Shown here piece after piece: positions 54,708 through 61,738 of a stretch of 64,000 nt of DNA (its first letter is position 1; each line of letters starts with the position of its first letter). The position numbers and the translations under genes were made by a program. The notes under the pieces are model-generated. The model did not search any database. It saw nothing but the letters and a program-made list of their open reading frames with translations, and was not told the origin of the DNA. This DNA is from Falsiroseomonas oleicola (GTDB lineage Bacteria; Pseudomonadota; Alphaproteobacteria; Acetobacterales; Acetobacteraceae). Location: NCBI RefSeq assembly GCF_019029495.1, contig NZ_JAERQM010000001.1:1302001-1366000 (forward strand), read 5' to 3'.

Positions 54708-55463
54708 TCACATGAGGCGGACCGAGATGCCGCCGTCCACCAGCATTGGGCTGCCGGTCATGAAGGAGGAGCGATCCGACAGCAGAAACAGGGCTGCCTG
54801 CGCAATCTCATGCGCCGTGGCCATGCGCCGCATCGGGTGAAGGGTGGCGATCAGATCCAGGACCGCCGCATTGCCTTCGCCCCCAGCCGGCGTGACCGTG
54901 CCACCCGGCAGTAGCGCGTTGACGCGGATACCGGCTGCCGCGTGATCCGAAGCCAGGGATCGCACCAGGCCGATCAGCCCGGCCTTGGAGGCGGCGTAGG
55001 CTGCCATCCCGGGCATGCCTCCATTGCTGAACCCCACGAAGGAGGAGGTGAAGACGATCGAACCCGCGCCCTGTCCGAAGGCCGGGATCTGAGCTTTCGC
55101 CGCCCGAAACGCGCTTGTCAGGTTGACGTCGATGATCTCTTGCCAGGTCGTCAGCTCCATGTCAGCAACGGCGCTCATCGGGCCGACAATGCCGGCATTG
55201 TTGAAGGCGCCGTGCAATCCGCCGAACTCGGACCTGGCGGCATCGACCAAGGCTTCGGCGAAACCCTCCTCTCTCACATCGCCAGCCAGTACGGCGGCGC
55301 GGCCGCCCGTCCGTTCGATGTCCCCGGCCAGTTGCCTGAGCAATTCCGCCCGACGTGCACCGAGCACCACATTGGCGCCTTCCGCAGCGAACAGCAGGGC
55401 CGCCGCCTTGCCGATACCGCTGCTGGCTCCCGTGATGATGATCGTCTTGTTCTTCAGTTCCAC
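54708..55463 (-). CDS. Short-chain dehydrogenase/reductase
   Basis: A 251-residue classical SDR: cofactor loop TGASSGIGKAAAL, NNAG (FNNAGIVGP), catalytic Ser in IVFTSSFVGFSNGG and the YAASK motif with Tyr and Lys. The C-terminal SSFMTGSPMLVDGG is also typical. The GTG at 55463 with GGAG upstream is taken; earlier in-frame codons give a Ser/Pro-rich leader. The gene looks less GC-rich than its neighbours and is followed upstream by a palindromic repeat element, both mild hints of acquisition. Substrate unknown. Confidence 0.9.
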   Translation of the reverse strand: MELKNKTIIITGASSGIGKAAALLFAAEGANVVLGARRAELLRQLAGDIERTGGRAAVLAGDVREEGFAEALVDAARSEFGGLHGAFNNAGIVGPMSAVADMELTTWQEIIDVNLTSAFRAAKAQIPAFGQGAGSIVFTSSFVGFSNGGMPGMAAYAASKAGLIGLVRSLASDHAAAGIRVNALLPGGTVTPAGGEGNAAVLDLIATLHPMRRMATAHEIAQAALFLLSDRSSFMTGSPMLVDGGISVRLM

Positions 55464-55845
55464 CGTGGCGTCTCCGTATGACGGCGCGGGATATGCGGGA
55501 GTTTGCCGGCGGACACCCTCCGCTCGTTGCGCCGTAATCGAAGGCCCTTCCACGACCGCCGCCACCTGCCGCAGCCAGCCCTTGCCGATCGCGTCTCATA
55601 CCAACGGCCCTATCGCGTGACCGCTCCGGGCCCCCTCAAGCGCCGGGCGGAAACCTCCGGGTTCCTGGGCTTCGTCGCGCCGAAGGCGCGCCTTCGGCGC
55701 GACGCATAAGCCGCGGCGCCCATTCGGGCGCTCGGGCCGGTCAAGAGACCGGTCCGCTGGTATCAGTTCACGTCAGGCCGCACCCTGGACGGACGGCCCG
55801 CGTCGCGCTTCAAGCTTCGGCATCGAAGCACACGGAGCCCGGCCC
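55464..55845. other. 382-bp gene-free gap with a MITE-like repeat
   Basis: No gene is supported between the SDR and the RraA-like gene. The segment 55598-55763 is a repeat element (listed separately). The flanks should hold the promoters of the SDR (minus) and RraA-like (plus) genes. Confidence 0.7.
55598..55763. repeat. MITE-like palindromic element with 10-bp terminal inverted repeats
   Basis: About 166 bp bounded by ATACCAACGG and CCGCTGGTAT, inverted repeats matching at 9 of 10 positions. Its first 27 bases match 40154-40180 with one mismatch. Inside it is a perfect 28-nt palindrome (55675-55702) identical to 23373-23400, and a GGGCCGGTC/GACCGGTCC hairpin near the right end. No coding capacity. 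Confidence 0.75.
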
Positions 55846-56553
55846 ATGACCCCCGCACAGCGCGACGCCCTGATGGGTGTGACCACCGCCACCCTGACCA
55901 CGGTGCTGCTCAAGAAGGGCGTGCGCTTCTGCTACATCGCCGGCAGCCGCCCGCTGGAGCCCGGCCCGACGAAGCGCATCGTCGGCCCCGCCTTCACCCT
56001 GCGCTTCACCCCGACGCGCGAGGATCTGGCCACCGTCGATAGCTGGGCCTCCCCCACCTCCACCCGCGCCGCGATCGAGGCGATGCCGGAAGGCGCCGTC
56101 GCCGTGGCGGATGCCATGGGCAGCACCGCCGCCGGCATCTTCGGCGACATTTTGTGCGCCCGCATGGCCAAGAAGGGCGTTGCGGGGCTGGTCACGGACG
56201 GCATGGTGCGCGACGGCGCCGGCGTGATCGGCACCGGCCTGCCGGTGTTCTGCCAGGGCTATGTGGCGCCGGCCTCCGTCGCCGCGCTGAATTTTGTGGG
56301 CTGGCAGGAGACGATCGGCTGCGGCGGCGTCACCGTGGTGCCGGGCGACATCGTGGTGGCCGACCAGGACGGCGCCGTGGTGATCCCAGCCGCGCTGCTG
56401 GATGCCGTGGTGGATGCCGCGGTGGAGCAGGAGCGGCTGGAGGCCTGGATCATGGTCGAGGTCGGCAAGGGCGTCGCCCTGCCCGGCCTCTACCCGGCCA
56501 ATGCCGAAACCAAGGCCCGCTACGAGGCCGACAAGGCCGCCGGCCGGGCCTAA
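55846..56553 (+). CDS. RraA-like / HMG aldolase-family protein
   Basis: A 235-residue protein of the RraA/demethylmenaquinone methyltransferase-like fold. Signature residues: GIFGDILCARMAKKGVAGLV and TDGMVRD, with the Arg-Asp pair that binds pyruvate and metal in 4-hydroxy-4-methyl-2-oxoglutarate aldolases. PGDIVVADQDGAVVIP is another family mark. Although databases often call such proteins ribonuclease regulators, in a catabolic setting like this (LysR, enolase-superfamily enzyme, Bug receptor) an aldolase or decarboxylase for a keto-acid is more likely; this is inference. It is convergent with the LysR gene. Confidence 0.85.
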   Translation: MTPAQRDALMGVTTATLTTVLLKKGVRFCYIAGSRPLEPGPTKRIVGPAFTLRFTPTREDLATVDSWASPTSTRAAIEAMPEGAVAVADAMGSTAAGIFGDILCARMAKKGVAGLVTDGMVRDGAGVIGTGLPVFCQGYVAPASVAALNFVGWQETIGCGGVTVVPGDIVVADQDGAVVIPAALLDAVVDAAVEQERLEAWIMVEVGKGVALPGLYPANAETKARYEADKAAGRA

Positions 56554-56595
56554 CGACCGGGCCTGAACGACTGGGCCTGAACGACGGGGCGCGCG

Positions 56596-57504
56596 TCACG
56601 GCGCGCGCGCCTCCTCCCCCACCACCCCATCCAGCACCGCGACAAAATCCTGTTCCAGCCGCGACGGCGCGCGGTGGCGCGGCCGTAGCAGGCTGACGGC
56701 CAGGCGGGTGCGCGGCAGCAGCTTGCGCACCAGCAACCCCTGCGACCGCGCTTCCTGCAGCCCCACCCCATCCAGCACCGCGATCCCCGCCCCCTCCCGC
56801 ACCAGGGCGCAGGCGATGGCGGATTGCGAGACCTCCATCGCGATCCGCCCGCTGCGCCCGGCCTCCGCCAGCGCCCGGTGCAGCACCGCGCCCACCGGCT
56901 GCTGCGGGCCGAGCGAGATCAGCGGCTGGTCGAGAATATCCGCCAGATGCAGCGCGCGCTTCGCCGCCAGCGCATGCCCCGCCGGCAGGGCGCAGCCGAT
57001 CTCGGAGGTGAACAGGCTGCGCGCTTCGGTCCGGGCATCCGGCGTGGTGCCCAGGATCAGCGCCAGGTCGGCGCGATGGTCCGCCACCAGGTTCACCGCC
57101 TCGATCGCCGTCACCGCCCGCAGGGTGAGAAAGACCTCCGGCCGCGTCGCGCGGAAACGGGCGATGGCGCGAGGCAGCAATGTCGTGGTCAGTGCCGGCA
57201 CGGCGACCAGCGCGAGCAGGCCGGAACGCCCGCCGCGCAGGTCCTCCGCCAGCCGTCCCAGGTCGTCCAGCGCGGTGAAGGCGCCCACCAGTTCCGGCAG
57301 CAGCGCATGCGCCTCCGCCGTCGGCACCAGGCGCTTCCGCTGGCGCAGGAACAGCGCGAAGCCCAGCCGTTCCTCCGCCTGCTGCAGCATCTTGCTGGCG
57401 GCGGGCTGGGACATGCCGAGCGATGAAGCGGCGGCCGTGACGCCACCCTGCTCCATCACGGCGCGGAACACCTGCAATTCGCGCAGGTTGAGGTTCATAG
57501 CCAT
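56596..57504 (-). CDS. LysR family transcriptional regulator
   Basis: A 302-residue LysR regulator, normal length. HTH: LRELQVFRAVMEQGGVTAAASSLGMSQPAASKMLQQAEERLGF (given here only as the domain at residues 7-50; key residues are the Ser-Gln-Pro-Ala-Ala-Ser of the recognition helix). The effector domain follows from about residue 95 (LLALVAVPALTTTLLPRAIARF). It is divergent from the enolase-superfamily gene with a 100-bp gap that holds a 10-bp-arm dyad (57510-57544), the expected LysR binding site. Confidence 0.93.
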   Translation of the reverse strand: MAMNLNLRELQVFRAVMEQGGVTAAASSLGMSQPAASKMLQQAEERLGFALFLRQRKRLVPTAEAHALLPELVGAFTALDDLGRLAEDLRGGRSGLLALVAVPALTTTLLPRAIARFRATRPEVFLTLRAVTAIEAVNLVADHRADLALILGTTPDARTEARSLFTSEIGCALPAGHALAAKRALHLADILDQPLISLGPQQPVGAVLHRALAEAGRSGRIAMEVSQSAIACALVREGAGIAVLDGVGLQEARSQGLLVRKLLPRTRLAVSLLRPRHRAPSRLEQDFVAVLDGVVGEEARAP

Positions 57505-57509
57505 ATGGA

Positions 57510-57544
57510 CATGATGTCAGCACATCTTGCGATTTGACAGCATG
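57510..57544. promoter_or_regulatory. Dyad operator for the LysR regulator
   Basis: CATGATGTCA (57510-57519) and TGACAGCATG (57535-57544) are inverted repeats matching in 9 of 10 positions, 15 bp apart. They lie 6 bp from the lysR start codon and 60 bp from the enolase-superfamily start. The right arm overlaps a perfect TTGACA (57534-57539) that could be a -35 box for the rightward promoter, though no clear -10 follows. Confidence 0.75.
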
Positions 57545-57604
57545 ATCTCCCCGCCGCAGCCTCCCGGTCAGGCGCGATCGGAAAAAGGGCGCCCGGGGAA
57601 ACGC

Positions 57605-58753
57605 ATGAAGATCGCCAGCATCCAGGGTTTCCACGCCGGCTTCAGCCCGACGCCGGCGCTGGGCAATGCCTCCACCTTCATCCGCCGCCGCGATTTCCTG
57701 CTGGTCCGCGTCACCACGGAGTCGGGCGTGGTCGGCTGGGGCGAGGTTTTTGCGTCGCCCTTCGCCGCCGCGGCGCTGATCAGGACGAAGCTGGCGCCGC
57801 TGGTGCTGGGCCAGCCCGTGGGCGACTACGGTCGGATCTACCAGGCCATGCTCGGCACGCTGGGCTATGACCGGCGCGGCCCGGCGATGATGGCGGCCTC
57901 CGCCATCGACATGGCGCTGCACGATGCTGCCGCCCGCAGCCAGGGCATCAGCGTGGCGGCGATGCTGGGCGGGGCACTGCGCGACCGGGCGCTGGCCTAT
58001 GCCAGCGGCCCCTTCATCGCCGAGGGTCCTGCGCCCTATGGCGCCTATCCGGAGCAGATCGACGCCCTGCTGCGCCGCGGCTTCCGCGCCATCAAGCCCC
58101 GCGCCGGCTTCGACCCCCGCGCCGATGGGGTGATGACCAGGGCGATGCGCCGGCAGGTCGGCGAGGACATCGCGCTGATGGTCGATATCAACCAGGGCTA
58201 CGGCGTAGGCTCCGCCATCGAATCCGCCAGACGGATGGAGGAGGCCGGACTGCTCTGGATCGAGGAGCCGCTGCAGCCCGAGGATATCCCCGGCTACCAG
58301 ACCGTCGCCCGCGCCGTGCCCTGCGCCATCGCGGGCGGGGAGGCGCTGGCCAGCCTGGCCGCCTTCCGCGATTTCCTGGCCGCCCGCACCTTCTCCGTCC
58401 TGCAGCCGGACCTGACCGTCTGCGGCGGTTTTACGGGATTTCGCAAGGTCGCGGCCCTCGCCGATGCCTATGACCTGCCGGTGATGCCGCATGTCTTCGG
58501 CACGCTGGTGAATTTCCACGCCGCCCTGCAGATGGCCGCCCTGCTGCCGGCGCGGCGCGGCGGCGGGCCGGCGCCCTACCCCTTCATGGAATACGACGCG
58601 ACGCCCAACCCGCTGCTGACCCTGCTCGGCACGCCGGAGCTGGATGCGGCCGGCATGGTGCGGCTGCCGGAAGAGCCGGGCATCGGCCTGGAGCTGGACC
58701 CGGAGCGCCTGGCGCCCTGGCTGACGGAAAGCTGGAGCCTGGGCACCGCCTGA
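57605..58753 (+). CDS. Mandelate racemase/muconate lactonizing enzyme family protein
   Basis: A 382-residue enolase-superfamily enzyme. Metal ligands: Asp194 in LMVDINQGYG, Glu220 in LLWIEEPL, Glu246 in AGGEAL. A Lys is at 164 in IKPRAG (the usual KxK reads K-P-R), and a candidate catalytic His is in VMPHVFGT. Such enzymes abstract a proton next to a carboxylate, usually to dehydrate a sugar acid or racemise a hydroxy-acid. The ATG at 57605 is the natural start. It is followed by a Bug receptor after 27 bp; both are probably under control of the divergent LysR. Confidence 0.9.
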   Translation: MKIASIQGFHAGFSPTPALGNASTFIRRRDFLLVRVTTESGVVGWGEVFASPFAAAALIRTKLAPLVLGQPVGDYGRIYQAMLGTLGYDRRGPAMMAASAIDMALHDAAARSQGISVAAMLGGALRDRALAYASGPFIAEGPAPYGAYPEQIDALLRRGFRAIKPRAGFDPRADGVMTRAMRRQVGEDIALMVDINQGYGVGSAIESARRMEEAGLLWIEEPLQPEDIPGYQTVARAVPCAIAGGEALASLAAFRDFLAARTFSVLQPDLTVCGGFTGFRKVAALADAYDLPVMPHVFGTLVNFHAALQMAALLPARRGGGPAPYPFMEYDATPNPLLTLLGTPELDAAGMVRLPEEPGIGLELDPERLAPWLTESWSLGTA

Positions 58754-58780
58754 AAAAGAACAACACGGAGGAAACCGCCG

Positions 58781-59758
58781 ATGACCATGACGATGCGCCG
58801 CCGGGCCCTGCTCGGCACCGCCCTGGCCGCCGGGCTGGCAGCGCCCGCTCTGGCGCAGTCCTACCCCACCCGCCCCGTGCGGCTGGTCGTGCCCTATCCG
58901 CCCGGTGGCGCCACGGACATCACGGCCCGGCTGCTGGCGCAGGAATTGTCGCAGTCGCTCGGCCAGTCCTTCGCCGTGGAGAATCGCGGCGGCGGCGCCA
59001 GCGTCACCGGCACCCAGGCCATCGCCACGGCAGCGGCGGATGGGCACACGCTGGGCGTCATCGACAGCGCCTTCGTGGTCAATCCGGGCCTGCTCGGCAG
59101 TCGCCTGCCCTATGACACGCGGCGCGACTTCAGCTTCGTCTCCCTGCTGGTGCGGTCGCCGCTGGTGCTGGTGGTGCCGGCCAATGCGCCCTGGCAGGAC
59201 GCGGCGGCGCTGGTGCGGGACGCCAAGGCCAAGCCGAACGAGATGACCTTCGGCTCCGCCGGCAATGGCACGGCGGTGCATATGGCCGGGGAGCAGTTCC
59301 GCCTCGCCGCCGACTTCACCTTCCTGCATGTGCCCTATCGCGGCGGCGGGCCGATGATCACGGACCTCATCGCCGGCCGCGTCCACATGGCCTTCGGCAC
59401 CATCCCCGCCATGGCGGAGCATGTGCGCGGCGGCCGGCTGCGCGCTTTGGCCATCACCGGCGCCACCCGATCCGCCCTGCTGCCGGAGGTGCCGAGCATG
59501 GCGGAGGCCGGCTTCCCGCAGGTGAACGCCGCTTTGCTGAACGCCCTGATCGGCCCGGCCGGGCTGCCGGAGCCGGTGGTGACCCGCCTCGCCGAGGCCG
59601 CCCGCCGCGCCATCGCCAGCCCCGCCACCCGCGCCCGCCTGACCGAGCTGGGCTTCGACACGGTCGGCAGCACGCCGGAGGAGGCACGGACGGGGCTGCT
59701 GGCGGAGATCGCGCAGTGGGACCAGGTGATCCGCGCGGGCGATATCAAGGTGGACTGA
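58781..59758 (+). CDS. Bug-family tripartite tricarboxylate transporter receptor
   Basis: A 325-residue periplasmic receptor, second Bug protein in the window. Twin-arginine-like signal peptide (MRRRALLGTALAAGLAAPAL), then YPTRPVRLVVPYPPGGATDITARLL, mid-region FLHVPYRGGGPMITDLIAGRV and LLPEVPSMAEAG. GGAGG directly precedes the ATG. Linked to the enolase-superfamily gene, it may bind the sugar acid or related carboxylate that this enzyme processes. No TctAB-type membrane genes are present, so transport must use a distant permease or the protein may serve as a sensor. Confidence 0.93.
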   Translation: MTMTMRRRALLGTALAAGLAAPALAQSYPTRPVRLVVPYPPGGATDITARLLAQELSQSLGQSFAVENRGGGASVTGTQAIATAAADGHTLGVIDSAFVVNPGLLGSRLPYDTRRDFSFVSLLVRSPLVLVVPANAPWQDAAALVRDAKAKPNEMTFGSAGNGTAVHMAGEQFRLAADFTFLHVPYRGGGPMITDLIAGRVHMAFGTIPAMAEHVRGGRLRALAITGATRSALLPEVPSMAEAGFPQVNAALLNALIGPAGLPEPVVTRLAEAARRAIASPATRARLTELGFDTVGSTPEEARTGLLAEIAQWDQVIRAGDIKVD

Positions 59759-59768
59759 GCGCCTGCTC

Positions 59769-59795
59769 CTCCCCCCGACGGGGGGAGAGGCTTTT
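59769..59795. terminator. Intrinsic terminator between convergent genes
   Basis: Perfect 8-bp stem CTCCCCCC-GAC-GGGGGGAG with AGGCTTTT after it on the plus strand, 10 nt beyond the Bug receptor stop and just before the 3' end of the convergent Old Yellow Enzyme gene. Confidence 0.7.
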
Positions 59796-59799
59796 CAGC

Positions 59800-60915
59800 T
59801 CACCCCAGCGGCGGCATCGGCGCGCCGGTTTCCACGCGCATCGCCATGCGCGCGATGCTGCCCCAGGCGCGGTCGTATTGCGGCGGCGTGCGGATGGCGT
59901 CCACGCGGCCCAGCGCCACGGCGGCGCGCATCGGCCAGTAGGGGTCGCGCAGCGTGGCGCGGGCCAGCAGCACCAGGTCGGCGCGGCCTTCCGTGATGAT
60001 GGCCTGGGCCTGCTCCGGCTCCGTGATGAGACCGACGGCGGAAACCAGCACGCCGGCACCCTGCTTCACCGCCTCCGCCCCCGGCACCTGATAGCCCGGG
60101 CCGAGCACGATCTTCTGGGACGGGTCGATGCCGCCGGAGGAGACGTCGATCAGGTCGATGCCCAGCGCGGCCATGCGCTTCGACAATGCGATGCTCTCCG
60201 CCGTGGTCCAGCCGCCCTCGATCCAGTCGGTGTGGGAGATGCGCAGGAACAGCGGCACATCCTCCCCCACCGCCTTGCGCACGGCCTGGGCGATGGCCAG
60301 CGGCAGGCGGGTGCGACCCTCGAAATCGCCGCCCCACTGGTCATTGCGGGTGTTGGAGATGGGCGAGAGAAACTGGTGCATCAGATAGCCATGCGCGCCA
60401 TGCAGCTCGATCACCTTGTAGCCGGCCGCGACCGCCCGCTTCGCCGTGGCGGCGAAGGCCGCGGGCAGGTCGAGGATCTCGGCTTCCGTCATCGGGCGCG
60501 GCGCGGCGAAATGGCCCATCGGCAGGTTGGCGGAGGAGACGATCTCCCAGCCCGGCGACGCCGGCTCGTCCACCCAGGCCGGCGCCCGGCTGGCCTTGCG
60601 GCCGGCATGGCCGATCTGGATGGCCGGCACCGCGCCGGCATGGGCGATGGCGGCGGCGAGGCGCGCATGGGCCGGGATCTGCCCATCCTCCCACAGCCCG
60701 ACATCGCCGGGGGTGATGCGGCCTTCGGGCAGCACGGCGGTCGCCTCCACCATCACCATGCCCGCGCCACCCAGCGCGCGCTGCAGCAGATGCGCCAGGT
60801 GCCAGTCGGTCGGCTTGCCGTCATCCGCGCAGCAATACTGGCACATGGGCGAGATGCCGATGCGATTGGGCAGCGTCACGCCACGGATGGTCAACGGAGA
60901 AAACAGATCGGTCAT
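59800..60915 (-). CDS. NADH:flavin oxidoreductase, Old Yellow Enzyme family (YqjM-like)
   Basis: A 371-residue FMN enzyme of the OYE family. Markers: LFSPLTIRGVTLPNRIGISPMCQYCCADDGKPTDWH is the N-terminal block (residues 4-40; the Cys in MCQY is characteristic of YqjM-type OYEs), then ELHGAHGYLMHQFLSP with the substrate-binding His residues, and VLLARATLRDPYWPMRAA for FMN phosphate. Reduces activated alkenes such as enones. It begins 17 bp after the DUF2272 gene and so is the third gene of a probable operon with the 626-residue unknown protein. Confidence 0.92.
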   Translation of the reverse strand: MTDLFSPLTIRGVTLPNRIGISPMCQYCCADDGKPTDWHLAHLLQRALGGAGMVMVEATAVLPEGRITPGDVGLWEDGQIPAHARLAAAIAHAGAVPAIQIGHAGRKASRAPAWVDEPASPGWEIVSSANLPMGHFAAPRPMTEAEILDLPAAFAATAKRAVAAGYKVIELHGAHGYLMHQFLSPISNTRNDQWGGDFEGRTRLPLAIAQAVRKAVGEDVPLFLRISHTDWIEGGWTTAESIALSKRMAALGIDLIDVSSGGIDPSQKIVLGPGYQVPGAEAVKQGAGVLVSAVGLITEPEQAQAIITEGRADLVLLARATLRDPYWPMRAAVALGRVDAIRTPPQYDRAWGSIARMAMRVETGAPMPPLG

Positions 60916-60932
60916 AGGAACAAGGATCCTGT

Positions 60933-61736
60933 TCAGGGCGCGAAGGGCGGCAGGCGGCCGAGGCGGCTTTCCATGACCAGAAGGATGGGCGCCCGGCCCG
61001 CCGGCGGCGACGCCAGATAGCCTGCCGCATCCGCCGGATACCGGGTGAGGGTCACGGTGTCACCCACATTGCCGCCCACCACCTCCACCACGCCGGGGGC
61101 GACGGTGGTGACGATGTCGCAATGCATCGGACGCGGCACCCCCGCCTCCGCCCGCCGTTCCGACCAGTGGCGCAGCCGGTTGCGGCTGCGGTCGAAGCAG
61201 ACCAGGTCGCCCAGGCGCGGCGCATAGTCCCCCGGCGCATGCGGCAGGAAGGGGGCGGTGGCCGGATAGGCCGCGGCATCGGCGATCAGCGCGTCCAGAT
61301 ACAGGGAATGGGTGGCGTTCGGCGGAAACTCCCGCGCATCCACGCCCGCGGTCCGGAACACCCAGGAAATGAAAGCCGCCGACCAGGCCGGGTTCGACCA
61401 CAGGGTCGTGCCGCCCATGCCCCAGACCGCGGTGGCATAGATCTGCCGGTTGTCGCGGATCGCGCCCTCATCATCCTCTACCGCGCGCCAATAGGCCAGA
61501 ACGCGGGGAAAATTCGCCATGTCCGATTCCGGCGCCGGGCCTTCCGGCGCGGTCGTCCAGGCCTCCCGCACCACGCCGCCCCAGTCGCGCCATTCCCCCA
61601 GGGCCAGGCGCAGCACGCGTTCCGCGGCGGCCGGCGGATAAGGCAGTGGCGGCGACGCGGCGGGGGGCGGCGGCACCGGCCTGGCGCAGCCGGCCAGCAG
61701 CATCAGCAGGGCGAGGACGAACCTTGCACGCGGCAC
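60933..61736 (-). CDS. DUF2272 domain lipoprotein
   Basis: A 267-residue protein with a lipoprotein signal: hydrophobic FVLALLMLLAGC and the lipobox Cys. The DUF2272 domain covers roughly residues 90-260, with WGMGGTTLWSNPAWSAAFISWVFRTAGVD, the APRLGDLVCFDRSRN block and CDIVTTVAPGVVEVVGGNV. The Cys and His pattern (VCFD, MHCDIV) resembles NlpC/P60-like or CHAP-like amidases, so cell-wall cleavage is a possible role (inference). GTG 61736 lies 2 bp after the upstream stop; no better start exists. Confidence 0.82.
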   Translation of the reverse strand: MPRARFVLALLMLLAGCARPVPPPPAASPPLPYPPAAAERVLRLALGEWRDWGGVVREAWTTAPEGPAPESDMANFPRVLAYWRAVEDDEGAIRDNRQIYATAVWGMGGTTLWSNPAWSAAFISWVFRTAGVDAREFPPNATHSLYLDALIADAAAYPATAPFLPHAPGDYAPRLGDLVCFDRSRNRLRHWSERRAEAGVPRPMHCDIVTTVAPGVVEVVGGNVGDTVTLTRYPADAAGYLASPPAGRAPILLVMESRLGRLPPFAP

Positions 61737-61738
61737 CT

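Noticed and set aside
56450-59422. A 990-codon minus-strand frame spanning the LysR, enolase and Bug genes
   Set aside because: Composition is Gly/Arg/Gln-rich with no motif; it overlaps three well-supported genes.
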